NCBI GenBank assembly: GCA_019722365.1
Contig: JADFUC010000856.1
Location: 1-64,000 of the forward strand
Reading direction: 5' to 3'
Source: Lithospermum erythrorhizon
Taxonomy: Eukaryota > Streptophyta > Magnoliopsida > Boraginales > Boraginaceae
Length of the DNA stretch: 64,000 nucleotides
This document shows positions 13,038-22,707 of the stretch, in pieces (positions within the stretch are counted from its first letter, which is position 1; each line of letters starts with the position of its first letter). Below the pieces are notes generated by a model, which was not told where the DNA came from, did not search any database, and was given only the letters and a program-made list of their open reading frames with translations. Made by a program: the position numbers and the translations under genes.

Positions 13038-14866
13038 ATTGGTATCGAGCGAGATATAAAGCTTCGCCTTGTTTGCAAAAGGATTTTCGAAAGGAAGGCA
13101 TTGATTATAAAGAGACTTTCTCTCGGTTTATTTAGAAGACTCTTTCGGGATAATAATGGCTTTGGTGGCTTTATTTTGACCTTGAGTTACATCGGATGGA
13201 TGTAAGGCTGGCGTTTCTCAATGGTAACATTGATGAGACAATTTATATAGTGCGACGAGGAAAACTTTGTATCAATTGTTGATTGCAAAGAGAAGTGGTA
13301 TGCAAACTAAAGAAATTCATCATGGACTCGAAGCAAACTTCACCAAATTGATAGTATTTCAAGTTTCATGAAGTAATCATCTCTTTTTGGTTTTGAGGTG
13401 AATCTTGTTAAAGATTGTATACCATAAGTTCGATCAGAATGCTTATATTTTCTTGGTCTTATATGTTGATGACATATTGCTTGCCAGTAATGATATACAA
13501 TTATTGCATGAAACCAAGACCTTTCTATCAAACAAATTTGAAATGAAAGATCTTGGGGAAGCATCCTTTGTATTAGGAATTGAGATACATCGAGATCGTT
13601 CTCGAGGTATTCTTGGATTATCGCAAAGGAACTATATCGAGAAAATTCTCGAAAGGTTTGGCATGCAAGATTGTAAGCCGGGGGAATATACATGCTTGAA
13701 AGACAAGTTCGAGTCTCATTCAATGTCCCAAAAATAATTTTGAAAGAAACCAAATGCGAGGTTCCGTATCTTGTGATGGGGAGCCTTATGTATCTTCCGG
13801 ACTTGTATCGTCCGGATATTGCGTGCATTATTATTGGCATGTTAGGCGAATGCCCATAAAATCGAGGTTTGGATCAACGGAAGGCGGTCAAAGGGTATGC
13901 GATATCTTGAGGAGAACAAAGCATTACATGCTACCGCATAGAGATAAAGTGAGATAGAGATGGGTGATTTTCGACTCGGATTATCTTTGGATGCCAAGGC
14001 AGTTCGGATCCACCTCGAGGGGTATGTTTATTTGGTTCTTTGGAGGAGCTATCTGGAAGAGAGTACTTAAAGCAGGGAACTTATAGCAACTTCTACTTGT
14101 AGGCCGAGTTTATAGCATGTTTTGAGGCATCCAATCATGCTTTATGGCTGCGGAATTTGGTCACTGAATTACGAATAGTAGATGGTATTGAAAGACCACT
14201 AAAGATTTTTTGTGACAATAGGTCTGCAGTGTTGTATTCTAATACTTGATAAAAGGATTCGTCAAAGTCAAAACACAGTGACATTAAGTTTTTGAGTTGT
14301 TAAAAGAAAGTTGAGGTGGAAAAATGTCATTAGACATATTGGAACAAACTCTATGGTTGAATCCGCTTTACTAAACACCACTTAATGTCTTTCCATGAGC
14401 ATCTTTGCTTTCATATGGGTGTGATGTCTGTTTGTTGATGTTAAGTTTTGAGTGGGAGTTTGTGTTAGAATGTTCATTTGTTAAGAACTTTTAAATTTTG
14501 GTTTTTTTTGGATTTTATGTTTTACTACTTGAAATAAAAGTTTTCGATCTATAGTTCACTCGATATATATTTTGTATGATCTCACTTGAGTCGGTAGGAC
14601 TAGTTGGAAATAGATATGTTAAGATCACGTTACATGTAATTTCATGCTTCTGCGTCCATCTTGATACATGTCATTTTGGTTATGTCCATATACGTGATCA
14701 TTGAGGACTTAGTCACGATAGAGATGACAAAAGTTTCAATGGTTCTATGTTGGCATAATTAATGGACGAGATTGTTTAGTGGTACCTTTGGTTATGATAG
14801 CAAAGTTTTTGAGCTCCTAAGGTTATACATATTACATAAGGAAATACATGTGCCCAAGTGGGAGAT

Positions 14867-15291
14867 TGTTAGAATAATCGTGTGGGCTAACATGTATTAT
14901 AGTATGTGTATAAAAACGCTATATCTTAAAGTTAGCCAAGTAAAAGTGATTGGTTTATTTATATTTAAGTTGTAGGCTTATTAGGTATTGTAATTAGTAT
15001 GGGTTAATATGTGGCCAAGGCTTAGGTTACATGATTCGATAGATGATGAGATTAATGGCATCATAGAAACCCTATATTTTCCTATATATAAGTGTTAGGA
15101 TTGAGGTCACGGTCGTATGATTTTTATTCTTTACATCCGAATTCTTTGAAAGAGCAACGGAGAATATGTATAAATTGGAAGATCTGGCTCCACATGGAGT
15201 TCTTCCCGATCAGGAGTAGACAGTGCCCAGCTTACGATGTTATATTTTATCAATTGTCTAGCATGAGTATTGGTAAATTAAATATACAACA
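14867..15291 (+). repeat. 3' LTR of the Copia element
   Basis: It is directly preceded by the polypurine tract at 14856-14865 and ends ATACAACA. It matches the 5' LTR over its full length, with scattered differences. Confidence 0.9.
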
Positions 15292-15296
15292 GTACC

Positions 15297-16797
15297 TACA
15301 TATAGAGAAGAAAATTGAGAGGTGGAAATGTGATAATACAACTTTTGCAGTCATTTTAATGAGTAGCCAAATAGATGAATGTTTTTCTTGATTGAAAGTA
15401 TAGGTTGAACTTTATTTCTGGTAATGCAACTCCTTTTTTTTTTTATTTTTATAATTAATGCATAAAAATCAAATGTTCATTACATCAATTTTGGCATTTT
15501 GGATCATGCCATCGAAAATACAGTCCATGAAATTAAAAGTACAAATTGATACATCCATCAAGTTCAAAAAACAACCTACGAGGAGGTTGAAAACCAAAAT
15601 AACTACGGATATATATCGATTCTTAAATTCTTGAAATTCATTCGTTAACCTTTGAATCACTTGTGAAAATTCTAGTCCAAACCTGCGAAATGAAATCATC
15701 AGTGATGAAGAAAATAGCATAATTCCTATAGTTCTTGATCAGGTGGAGCGTTGTGATGACTGCTTCTCCACAGGTTTTCAAATTAATCTTTGACTAGTTT
15801 CTTGATCTGATTTCTTGAGGTTATTGAAGATACAGTTTCCTTTAATGATTTTCATGGATTCTTTGTTTTACATTGATAATAGCCAAATTGGATCCTTTTC
15901 ATTTGAAATGCCGATACATATCTTGACATCTCGTTTGTGATATTTTAATTGAAGTTTGGTGTTTTGGTGGTTGTATCCTTTAGGGTCTTATTTTTTTGTT
16001 TTTCTGCCTTATTTCAGGAGATTGTTAAATCATTGCAACTGTTGATAATGGTTTTATCGTTTAGTGTTACATTGTTGAAGGCGAGGTTATTTATTGGATA
16101 AATTGGAAATTTTTATGTCTTGCTAATGCAACTCCTATACCACTGTTAGCTAGCACTAGTAGATAACTTGCAGCCTTGTCATCACTTTTTGAGGCAAATG
16201 TGAATCATGGAACATGGATCACGGAATCATACAATACCATTTTTCTTTCACTATCCAAAATATAATTACAATGGTGACTTGAACTAATACAGACACAGAT
16301 CGGCCATCATTATTAAGCCTATAGAATTAAATAAAAAAGCAAATGTCGCTAGGCTATAAGAGTGATGACAAATGAGGATACTAATAATTTTCCATTTGAA
16401 TTTACCTCATATTATTGATGAGTATGAGCCTTCAACGATATTGCTCCGTATTATGCCCTACGCGGCTACGCCCCAACCTTTTGTTTAGCAATCTTTATTA
16501 CTTTATGGTACTTCCAACCCTCATCAATGGCTTATATTATCTTTTACTTTGCCTGTTACCCAGTACAGTATTAAATTAACTTTAAGATCATGCTTGTTTT
16601 AGTTAGTGGCGATTACTTTCACTAAGTACCTCATTGAATCATTAGTAAAATTAAATCCACTTTTATGTTAAATGAGGTCAGTGCTAGTTGCTACAATCAG
16701 CAAGCATGAAATCGATGTCACGTAGTTTTGTACTTTTGTTTATGGTTTGTGAATCTAGTTTAGTAAGTAATAACAATACTCTTCGTGTAAAGTTTAG
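15297..16797. other. Intergenic DNA between two Copia elements
   Basis: AT-rich, with no coding similarity seen. The string TAATGCAACTCC occurs at about 15425 and again at about 16125, which may mark the ends of an inserted fragment, but no terminal structures are clear. Confidence 0.3.
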
Positions 16798-19505
16798 AAG
16801 CTCTCAATGATATTATTGAGGTTCTCAAGAATATATAGTGTTATACAATATTAATTTACGGGTTAAATATATACACGGTCCAACTAGAATACAAGTTTCG
16901 AATTGGTTCCGGGCGACCCGTCGTCCATCGATGAAATAGATATCTTCTGGCATGTCAGCGCGAGTTGGAGGCGTGAAGATGCTAAACACCCAACTTGCGA
17001 GTAAAAAATCAGTATCGACTTTCCAATGTGTAGTAAAATAATGCGCTAAGCGGTGCATCGTAGAGACATGAGTCGGTAGTCGTGTCATCAACGCACGATC
17101 CCGTAAAAAGCCGACAATCAATCTCGTGTGCCGTTCGCTCATGAAAGCGGGATTAGCCGTACACTTTGCGAGCGCTATCACGCAATAACTTCAGGCCAAA
17201 ATTTTGAATGAAAAACTCGAGAAGCGGCGAAAGAAGACCCTTGACAATTTCAACTGCATAGAAATATACTTGATCATGGACATACGACTCGTAGAAGATC
17301 GAGACTACCGTGACTTTGTTTCTTACGGTCTTCAGACAACTTTGGAGAGTCACCCAACCTGATCACCCCAGAAGCAGGCAGCCAGTGAAATGGGACAACT
17401 CGCCCCCTCCGAATCGCACCAACCCAAGCAGGCAGAACTCTATGCCTTTAATGATATTCACTAACCGGGCTCCACTGGAATATTTCAGCTACTCAGGAAG
17501 GCCGGTGTCAATAATTAGCGAGGATCATGCATAGAATTGAGACAACACATGTACAACAGATATGTAATTCGGGCCGAGAATGACAAATAAAATGTCGCCA
17601 ATAGCCAGAGTTATATCTCTCGCCAATCCTTCATAAGAGCGCGCTAGTGGAGATTAGTCAAGCAATTTGGTTTTGTTCCATCGGAAAATCCACAAGTTTA
17701 GCCCCCAGAAGACCAGTCTCAGATATAATATCAAGAACATATTTCCGATGGTGAAATATCCATAGCAATACGGGCAACCTACACGCTTAAAAATACTTAA
17801 GAATCCCCAAATCATCATGTAGAAGCAATTACGAATCTTGCTTGAACTTGAAACAACATCCAATTAGTACTGACTATAATCATATCATGAACATATACTA
17901 ACATATGCAACTTGACATTCCCGCTTTATCTGAGTAAAAGCGAATAATCGGAGTAGGCGAACAAAACCATCTTGTTTGACACCAAAGCCAACTTCGAGAA
18001 CCAACAGTGAGATGCCTGCTTCAACCCATACAACGATTTATGCAACTTGCATACCAACCCCCAACGCCCCTTGTTAAACCCCGAAGGTAACTTATATCAA
18101 TCTCTTCAGACAAACAACCATGCAAAAATGCATTATGCGCGTCCATCGATGTAAACTCTCGGTTCTTAACATCGACCAGCGCTAAGAAAGTCCACTTTGA
18201 TAACCATTTTTGCCACGGTGCAAAAAGTGTCATTGTAGTCGATGCTACAAAACAACCCGGCGAGCTTTAAAGCGTTCAATACTACCACCATCGAGAATCG
18301 TATTTTACATCGCTTATTGGTACTTTCAATCTTTCTTCGGCCCGAGGTAAGCGCACCACGCTCCGAGGATTATGTTATCCTCAGAGCGCCAATCACCTTT
18401 TCGCTTCGCCTCCCGCCATTGGGGAAATTTCATCGCCTCCTTAAGCGTCGAGGTTACGTACTGCCGATTAGCAGTATAACCGAGAAAAGCGGGTTATATT
18501 TTCTGAAGGAATTAGTTATAAGATAGAGGGTACACGAGGTCGAAATTTAGGCGGTGAGAAGCGAACCGATAACTTTTACCGCAGTATTCGTAACAAACTC
18601 TTTGAACTTCAAAGTAGCAACCAGTACACGACCCGTCTCACTCGCGTCACCCTCGAATCACCTGCGTCCATGGTTAGGTGGCTCAAGCCAGAGGCCACCC
18701 AGGCCGAGGCATCAGGCCTTCTCGCTTTTAGTCTCGTCGAGCACTTGGCGGAGCAGGCAGCGAGCGGTCTCGGTGCTCACATTCCCGTCGAAGAGTGAAC
18801 AATGCCTTGCGAAATTTGGTCCCCCACCATCCTCCTCTCTTCGGCCTTGCCCATAGTTTGATAACTTTACGTGCTACTTTGAGTTTAAAAGCATAGAAAT
18901 AGAAAAGCAATTCATGCTCATGGAAAATATCACGTCCACGAGAAATAAAAATACTCCACGAGACTCTGAAAGCCGAGGGTGGGTTTTAGCCACAGAACCA
19001 ATAATAAAATCAAAACTTTCTTGAACAAATTAGAGACAATCGAAGAGATTTGGACCAATCATCATAATTATGTACAGTGAAAACAACAGTACTAATGATA
19101 TTTCCCGGATTATCATTAGAACTCAAGTAAAGCAGGAGTTCTTGAATCCCAAGGATTTAGGAGTACTTGGTGTTCGCGAGTTGGGGGGTTCTTGTTGCCA
19201 CTACCACGGACTGATGGCGTGTTCAGAAGGCGATTAGGTGGGGAGGGTTTAGAGTCGGGTCGTGGTAACAGGGTTTGGTGAGAATTGTATAGAAGAGCAA
19301 ATTTTGCCCCAAACCGTATTGACTCTTTATCCAATGTACATTTTAAAGCTCCTGATGATATTATTGATGATCTCAAGAATATATAGTATTACAGCGATAT
19401 TGTCTACGGGCTGAATATGTACATGATCTAACTAGAATACAAGTTCGAATTGGTTCGCCAGACGACCCCGTCGTCACTTACATCGATCTACAAAAAATAG
19501 ATACA
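16798..19505 (-). mobile_element. Degraded Copia retrotransposon (minus strand)
   Basis: Direct repeats of about 150 bp at roughly 16798-16945 and 19347-19505 (both with AAGAATATATAGT, CTAGAATACAAGTT and GAATTGGTTC) look like the remains of the two LTRs. Between them the minus strand encodes, in order, an RT piece with VKNREFTSMDAHNAFLHGCL (18021-18233), a stretch resembling the RT-RNase H region with SCLKTVRNKVTVV (about 17250-17350), and an RNase H end with ALAKCTANPAF and LPTHVSTMHRLA (about 17020-17180). Stops, frameshifts and missing gag and integrase show it is inactive. LTR borders are approximate. Confidence 0.75.
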
Positions 19506-20831
19506 TTAATAATACTTCAAATTGCTAGGCTCTTGTGCCTTGGTAAAACAATGAAAAATACTATATTTTCTTGAGGCCTAATTTGTTTTATTGACCTTAA
19601 ATCTGTAGAAGGAGAGAGCCAAATGAATTCCGGCAAAATAGATCTTGATCGCTCCGACATCTCTTTTTTCACTTTTTGCTAGTTCAATTTAAAATTACTA
19701 GTAATTGAATATACACGATATATATTTAACAACAATAATTAGTAGTAATTTTATTTAATTTGAATGATCTAGTTGACTCTATCTACTTTGGTAATGGGTG
19801 GTTACTTTTCATTTGATTAATAAATTTGATGTTGAAATGAATTTATATCAACTAAATAAATTAATACAGTTTTACAAGAAAAACTAATTAAGCAACATTA
19901 TTTATTTTGTTTTATTTTTAACAATTATATTGGTACTTATATAGTTATATATTTGATGAAAATATATTCATAGACCATACTTGAGTATTATTTTCCGGTA
20001 TTCACTTTATTATTGGCCAATAATTTGATTCAAATATAGTTATATTCATCAAATGTATAAAGATTTCTGAACTTTGATATATACAAATAAATTAAAATTG
20101 TCTTTGAAATGAATGAAGTATGATATTGCATAATTTCACCTCATTCGCAATTCGCCATCAATTCATATTAGATTTATATACATATGCTTATGAACTATTC
20201 TATTCTCACTTTATCAAATGAACTTCTCATGTATTCCAAACTAGGAGCCAATTCTATAGTCACTTTCATCAAATGAACTTTTTTGTATTATCCTATCCAT
20301 GGCATCATTAAATTGAAGTCGTAACCTATTTTACTTTCACTTTAATAATTTGGACCTCTCATGTATATCAAACTAAACCTAATTAAAAAAACAAGGAACC
20401 AGCAAGTTAAAAGAAATACAACTAGTAAATTATGTAAGTTTCATTTGGAAGGGAGACCATGACCTAATTCACTAAAATTGCCAGAAAAAGAAAGTAATTA
20501 GAATCTTTAAGCTAGTTTAAGGAATGTGAATTATGGACTTCTAGAATATGTTGCTTGCATAAATGAATCAAACATAAGATGCAACTAAATTTTTGCAACT
20601 TAATTAACATCCTGAAACCCTATTTGTTTAATAAATTAACTTGGAATCATTGAATATAAAAGTGTTTGGAATCTAGAACCCATGTTTTCATTGTCTCATT
20701 CAATAAGTAAAAGTTCTTGGGTTATGTCAACATACATTTACATTCTTACCCTCGCTAAAATGAAAAATATCACTCCCATCTTCTAAAGATTCCTGTGAAG
20801 CATATAATAAAATAGAAATGGGCCCAATACA
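19506..20831. other. AT-rich intergenic DNA
   Basis: No coding similarity, RNA gene or clear terminal repeats were seen. Confidence 0.4.
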
Positions 20832-21080
20832 TACTCCCTTCCTTTTTTCAATTATGGTTTTATTCAAAAAAAATTATTTAAAAATAGTTGTTATTTTAGT
20901 ATAATAAATATTAATTTTTATATTTTGCAACTTCTTTTTTCTTTAAATTAACAATCAAAACCAATAATATTATTTCAATTGATTTTCATTTTATATTTTT
21001 CAACATATATTTTAATTAATTTTTCTTTTTCTTAATATATTTCTCAATGATTAAAATGAGAACTAAAAATGGACAGAGTA
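20832..21080. repeat. Stowaway-like MITE
   Basis: A 249-bp, very AT-rich element with inverted ends. The left end is TACTCCCTTCC followed by TTTTTTCAATT. The right end read in reverse is TACTCTGTCC followed by ATTTTTAGTT. Flanking TA dinucleotides fit the TA target preference of Stowaway elements. It has no coding capacity. It lies about 600 bp upstream of the bZIP promoter. Confidence 0.6.
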
Positions 21081-21670
21081 TAAAAAATTAACAGCTTAAT
21101 AATCTGCAGTAGGAAGACTGAACATTGCCACTGGGGTGAAAACAAGGTACAGAAAAAATCAAACATGTCACTGTTCAGAAATCTTTCAAGATGATTTTCA
21201 TGTATTTTTTACTGCTGGCTTTATATGACTAATTATTACTCAATTTACTTTATTATCAATTTTTTAAGTACAACACTTGGAAATTGCATCACCACCCACA
21301 TGTGACATCTCTAATCACCTACTTCCACCATTTCATATTAAAATGCCTTTTAAAATCTCACATATAAATGAAATTATTATAATATTAAATATATAAATAA
21401 TTAATATAAAATTATTTTATATGTCGATTGAATCGATAGAAGATATTATTTGAGTTGGCCGATATAAAAATAATTTTGAATATTAATTTTTACGTTAAAT
21501 TTTAAAAAAACATATAATTTAAATAAATTAACAATTACTAAAAGATATTCTAATATAAAATGGAGGGAGTACCTTAATTGATTCTCCCAAATACCTTTAC
21601 TTTTCCAATTAAAGTACTTTTCCCCCCAACAATTTTCATTTTTCCTTTCATTTCCTTGCCCTCTTCTTGC
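21081..21670. other. Distal promoter region of the bZIP gene
   Basis: AT-rich non-coding DNA. A GGAGGGAGTA string at about 21562-21572 looks like one end of another small MITE whose partner end I could not locate. Confidence 0.35.
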
Positions 21671-21671
21671 C

Positions 21672-21678
21672 TATAAAT
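21672..21678 (+). promoter_or_regulatory. TATA box of the bZIP gene
   Basis: TATAAAT in a pyrimidine-rich context, followed by a long CT-rich leader typical of plant 5' UTRs. It predicts transcription starting near 21700, about 520 bp before the main start codon, so all the upstream ORFs would be in the mRNA. Confidence 0.65.
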
Positions 21679-21796
21679 CACCCACCCCTTCAACTTCTCA
21701 AACCTCTTCTCCTTCTCACTTCTTCCCTCCCTATAGATTTATTCCTTGCTTATATACTCTTATTCTGCCTCTCTGTTTCTAATTTCCTCTGTTTTC

Positions 21797-21868
21797 CCCT
21801 GTTTTTTCACAAAACTACTCTGTTTTTTTCCCCTCCCTGTTTTTTCACAAAACTACTCTGTTTTCCCC
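21797..21868 (+). repeat. 38-bp tandem duplication in the bZIP 5' UTR
   Basis: Two near-identical copies of a CT-rich segment containing TTTTTTCACAAAACTACTCT, at 21797-21829 and 21835-21868, about 38 bp apart. Confidence 0.8.
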
Positions 21869-21875
21869 TGATTTC

Positions 21876-22117
21876 ATGTATTTCTTTCAATAAATAAAAT
21901 TGGCATTTAATTTTAATTATACTTATTTAGATGTTTGAGATAGTCTCTTAGATGTCACCTGATTTGAGTGAAATTCTTCGTTCTGGATTCATTGTAGATT
22001 CTTCATTAAGGCGCAGGACACATCTTGTTCAATCTTTCTCTGTTGCTTTTCTCTACTGGTTTTATGTTTTCTCAGAAATTATCTCCTCTTAAGCATATTC
22101 ATTTGTATATTCAATAG
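21876..22117 (+). promoter_or_regulatory. Cluster of upstream ORFs in the bZIP leader
   Basis: Besides the conserved 46-codon uORF, three short uORFs occur. At 21876-21893 there is a 5-residue one. At 21931-21951 there is a 6-residue one whose TAG stop abuts the ATG of the conserved uORF. At 22064-22117 there is a 17-residue one overlapping the end of the conserved uORF in another frame. As far as I recall, the Arabidopsis S1 bZIP leaders have a similar multi-uORF layout. Confidence 0.75.
21952..22092 (+). CDS. Sucrose-control (SC) peptide uORF
   Basis: Encodes a 46-residue peptide starting MSPDLSEILRSG and carrying the conserved core RRRTHLVQSFSVAFLYWFYV at residues 20-39. This is the conserved upstream peptide of group-S1 bZIP mRNAs (the Arabidopsis bZIP11/bZIP2/bZIP44/bZIP53 type). 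In that family the nascent peptide stalls the ribosome when sucrose is high and so represses translation of the main ORF. The peptide usually ends soon after YVFS; here it continues with EIISS, so the stop lies five codons further on. The second V of the usual SVVFLYW is A. It ends 132 bp before the main start codon. Identity is clear; sucrose response is inferred from the family. Confidence 0.95.
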   Translation: MSPDLSEILRSGFIVDSSLRRRTHLVQSFSVAFLYWFYVFSEIISS

Positions 22118-22224
22118 AAATAACTAATTTATATTTTGAACTTTTGCAAGCTTTCATTTTTAAGGGCCTGCTCTTTTGTAGTTTTTTTTTTGGGTTTTTT
22201 CTAGTTTTCAAGAATCATATTTTC

Positions 22225-22707
22225 ATGGCTACTTCAAGTGGTAATTCATCAGGCTCGAGCCAGATTCAGAACATTGCTTCTGATAAAAATTTGCTGATTT
22301 TGATGAATGAAAGGAAGAGAAAAAGAATGGAATCTAATAGAGAATCTGCAAGGAGATCAAGAATGAGGAAACAAAAACATCTAGATAATCTAATGGCTCA
22401 GGTTTCTCAGTTAAAGAAAGACAACAACCAGATCATGACAAGTGTCAGCATCACAACACAGCATTACATGAATGTTGAAGCTGAAAATTCTGTGTTGAGA
22501 GCTCAAATGATTGAGCTTACACAAAGACTTCAGTCTTTGAATGAAATTATCAATTTCATGAACACTAGCAATAATGTTGGGAGGTTTGAGAATGAGGAGT
22601 TTCAGACAGGTTTTGATAGTTTGATGATGATGAACAATGATCCTTGGAACTTAGGTTGCCTTAATCAACCTGCCATCATGACTTCGGCCGATATTTTTCA
22701 GTATTGA
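22225..22707 (+). CDS. Group-S1 bZIP transcription factor (bZIP11/bZIP44-like)
   Basis: A single-exon nuclear transcription factor of 160 residues. The basic region at residues 30-50 (ERKRKRMESNRESARRSRMR) carries the invariant N-x7-R. The zipper uses heptad positions 56, 63, 70, 77, 84, 91, 98 and 105 (L, L, I, T, V, L, L, L), a long zipper typical of S1 members, which heterodimerise with group-C bZIPs and bind ACGT or ACTCAT elements in low-energy and amino-acid metabolism genes. The conserved block SVSITTQHYMNVEAENSVLR is diagnostic. The ATG at 22225 is the first in frame with the basic region; the upstream in-frame stretch lacks an ATG. Translation is probably controlled by the SC uORF. 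Gene neighbourhood favours the bZIP44 lineage, but protein sequence alone does not separate the S1 paralogues. Confidence 0.93.
   Translation: MATSSGNSSGSSQIQNIASDKNLLILMNERKRKRMESNRESARRSRMRKQKHLDNLMAQVSQLKKDNNQIMTSVSITTQHYMNVEAENSVLRAQMIELTQRLQSLNEIINFMNTSNNVGRFENEEFQTGFDSLMMMNNDPWNLGCLNQPAIMTSADIFQY

Larger units (their letters stand above)
12644..15296 (+). mobile_element. Copia LTR retrotransposon, internally deleted, with target duplication
   Basis: The 5' LTR spans 12649-13037 and the 3' LTR 14867-15291. Both begin TGTTAGAATAATCGTG and end CAACA. They are flanked by GTACA (12644-12648) and GTACC (15292-15296), a 5-bp target duplication with one mismatch. A primer-binding site resembling the initiator-Met tRNA complement (TGGTATCGAGC) follows at 13040-13050, and a polypurine tract (AAGTGGGAGA) precedes the 3' LTR. 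Inside are only the late pol parts: RT N-terminus (13080-13230, including MDVRLAFLNGN), RT core with YVDDILLASND and KFEMKDLGEASFVLGIEI (13405-13690), and RNase H with EASNHALWLRNLVTEL (about 14110-14250). Gag, protease and integrase are missing. The LTRs differ by many substitutions and small gaps (389 versus 425 bp), so the insertion is old and cannot move by itself. Confidence 0.93.

Noticed and set aside
17310..18526. Plus-strand frames of 74 and 94 codons
   Set aside because: The opposite strand carries the Copia RT and RNase H pieces; these frames have no similarity.
19116..19376. 86-codon minus-strand frame as a gag protein
   Set aside because: It overlaps the LTR-like repeat and the non-coding leader of the old Copia; no gag motif is visible.
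21667..21897. 76-codon frame in the bZIP leader
   Set aside because: It lies in a CT-rich leader over the TATA box; its Leu/Phe/Ser-rich product reflects composition only.
22144..22224. In-frame extension of the bZIP reading frame upstream of its ATG
   Set aside because: It has no ATG, is hydrophobic and T-rich, and is absent from S1 bZIP proteins; it is 5' UTR.
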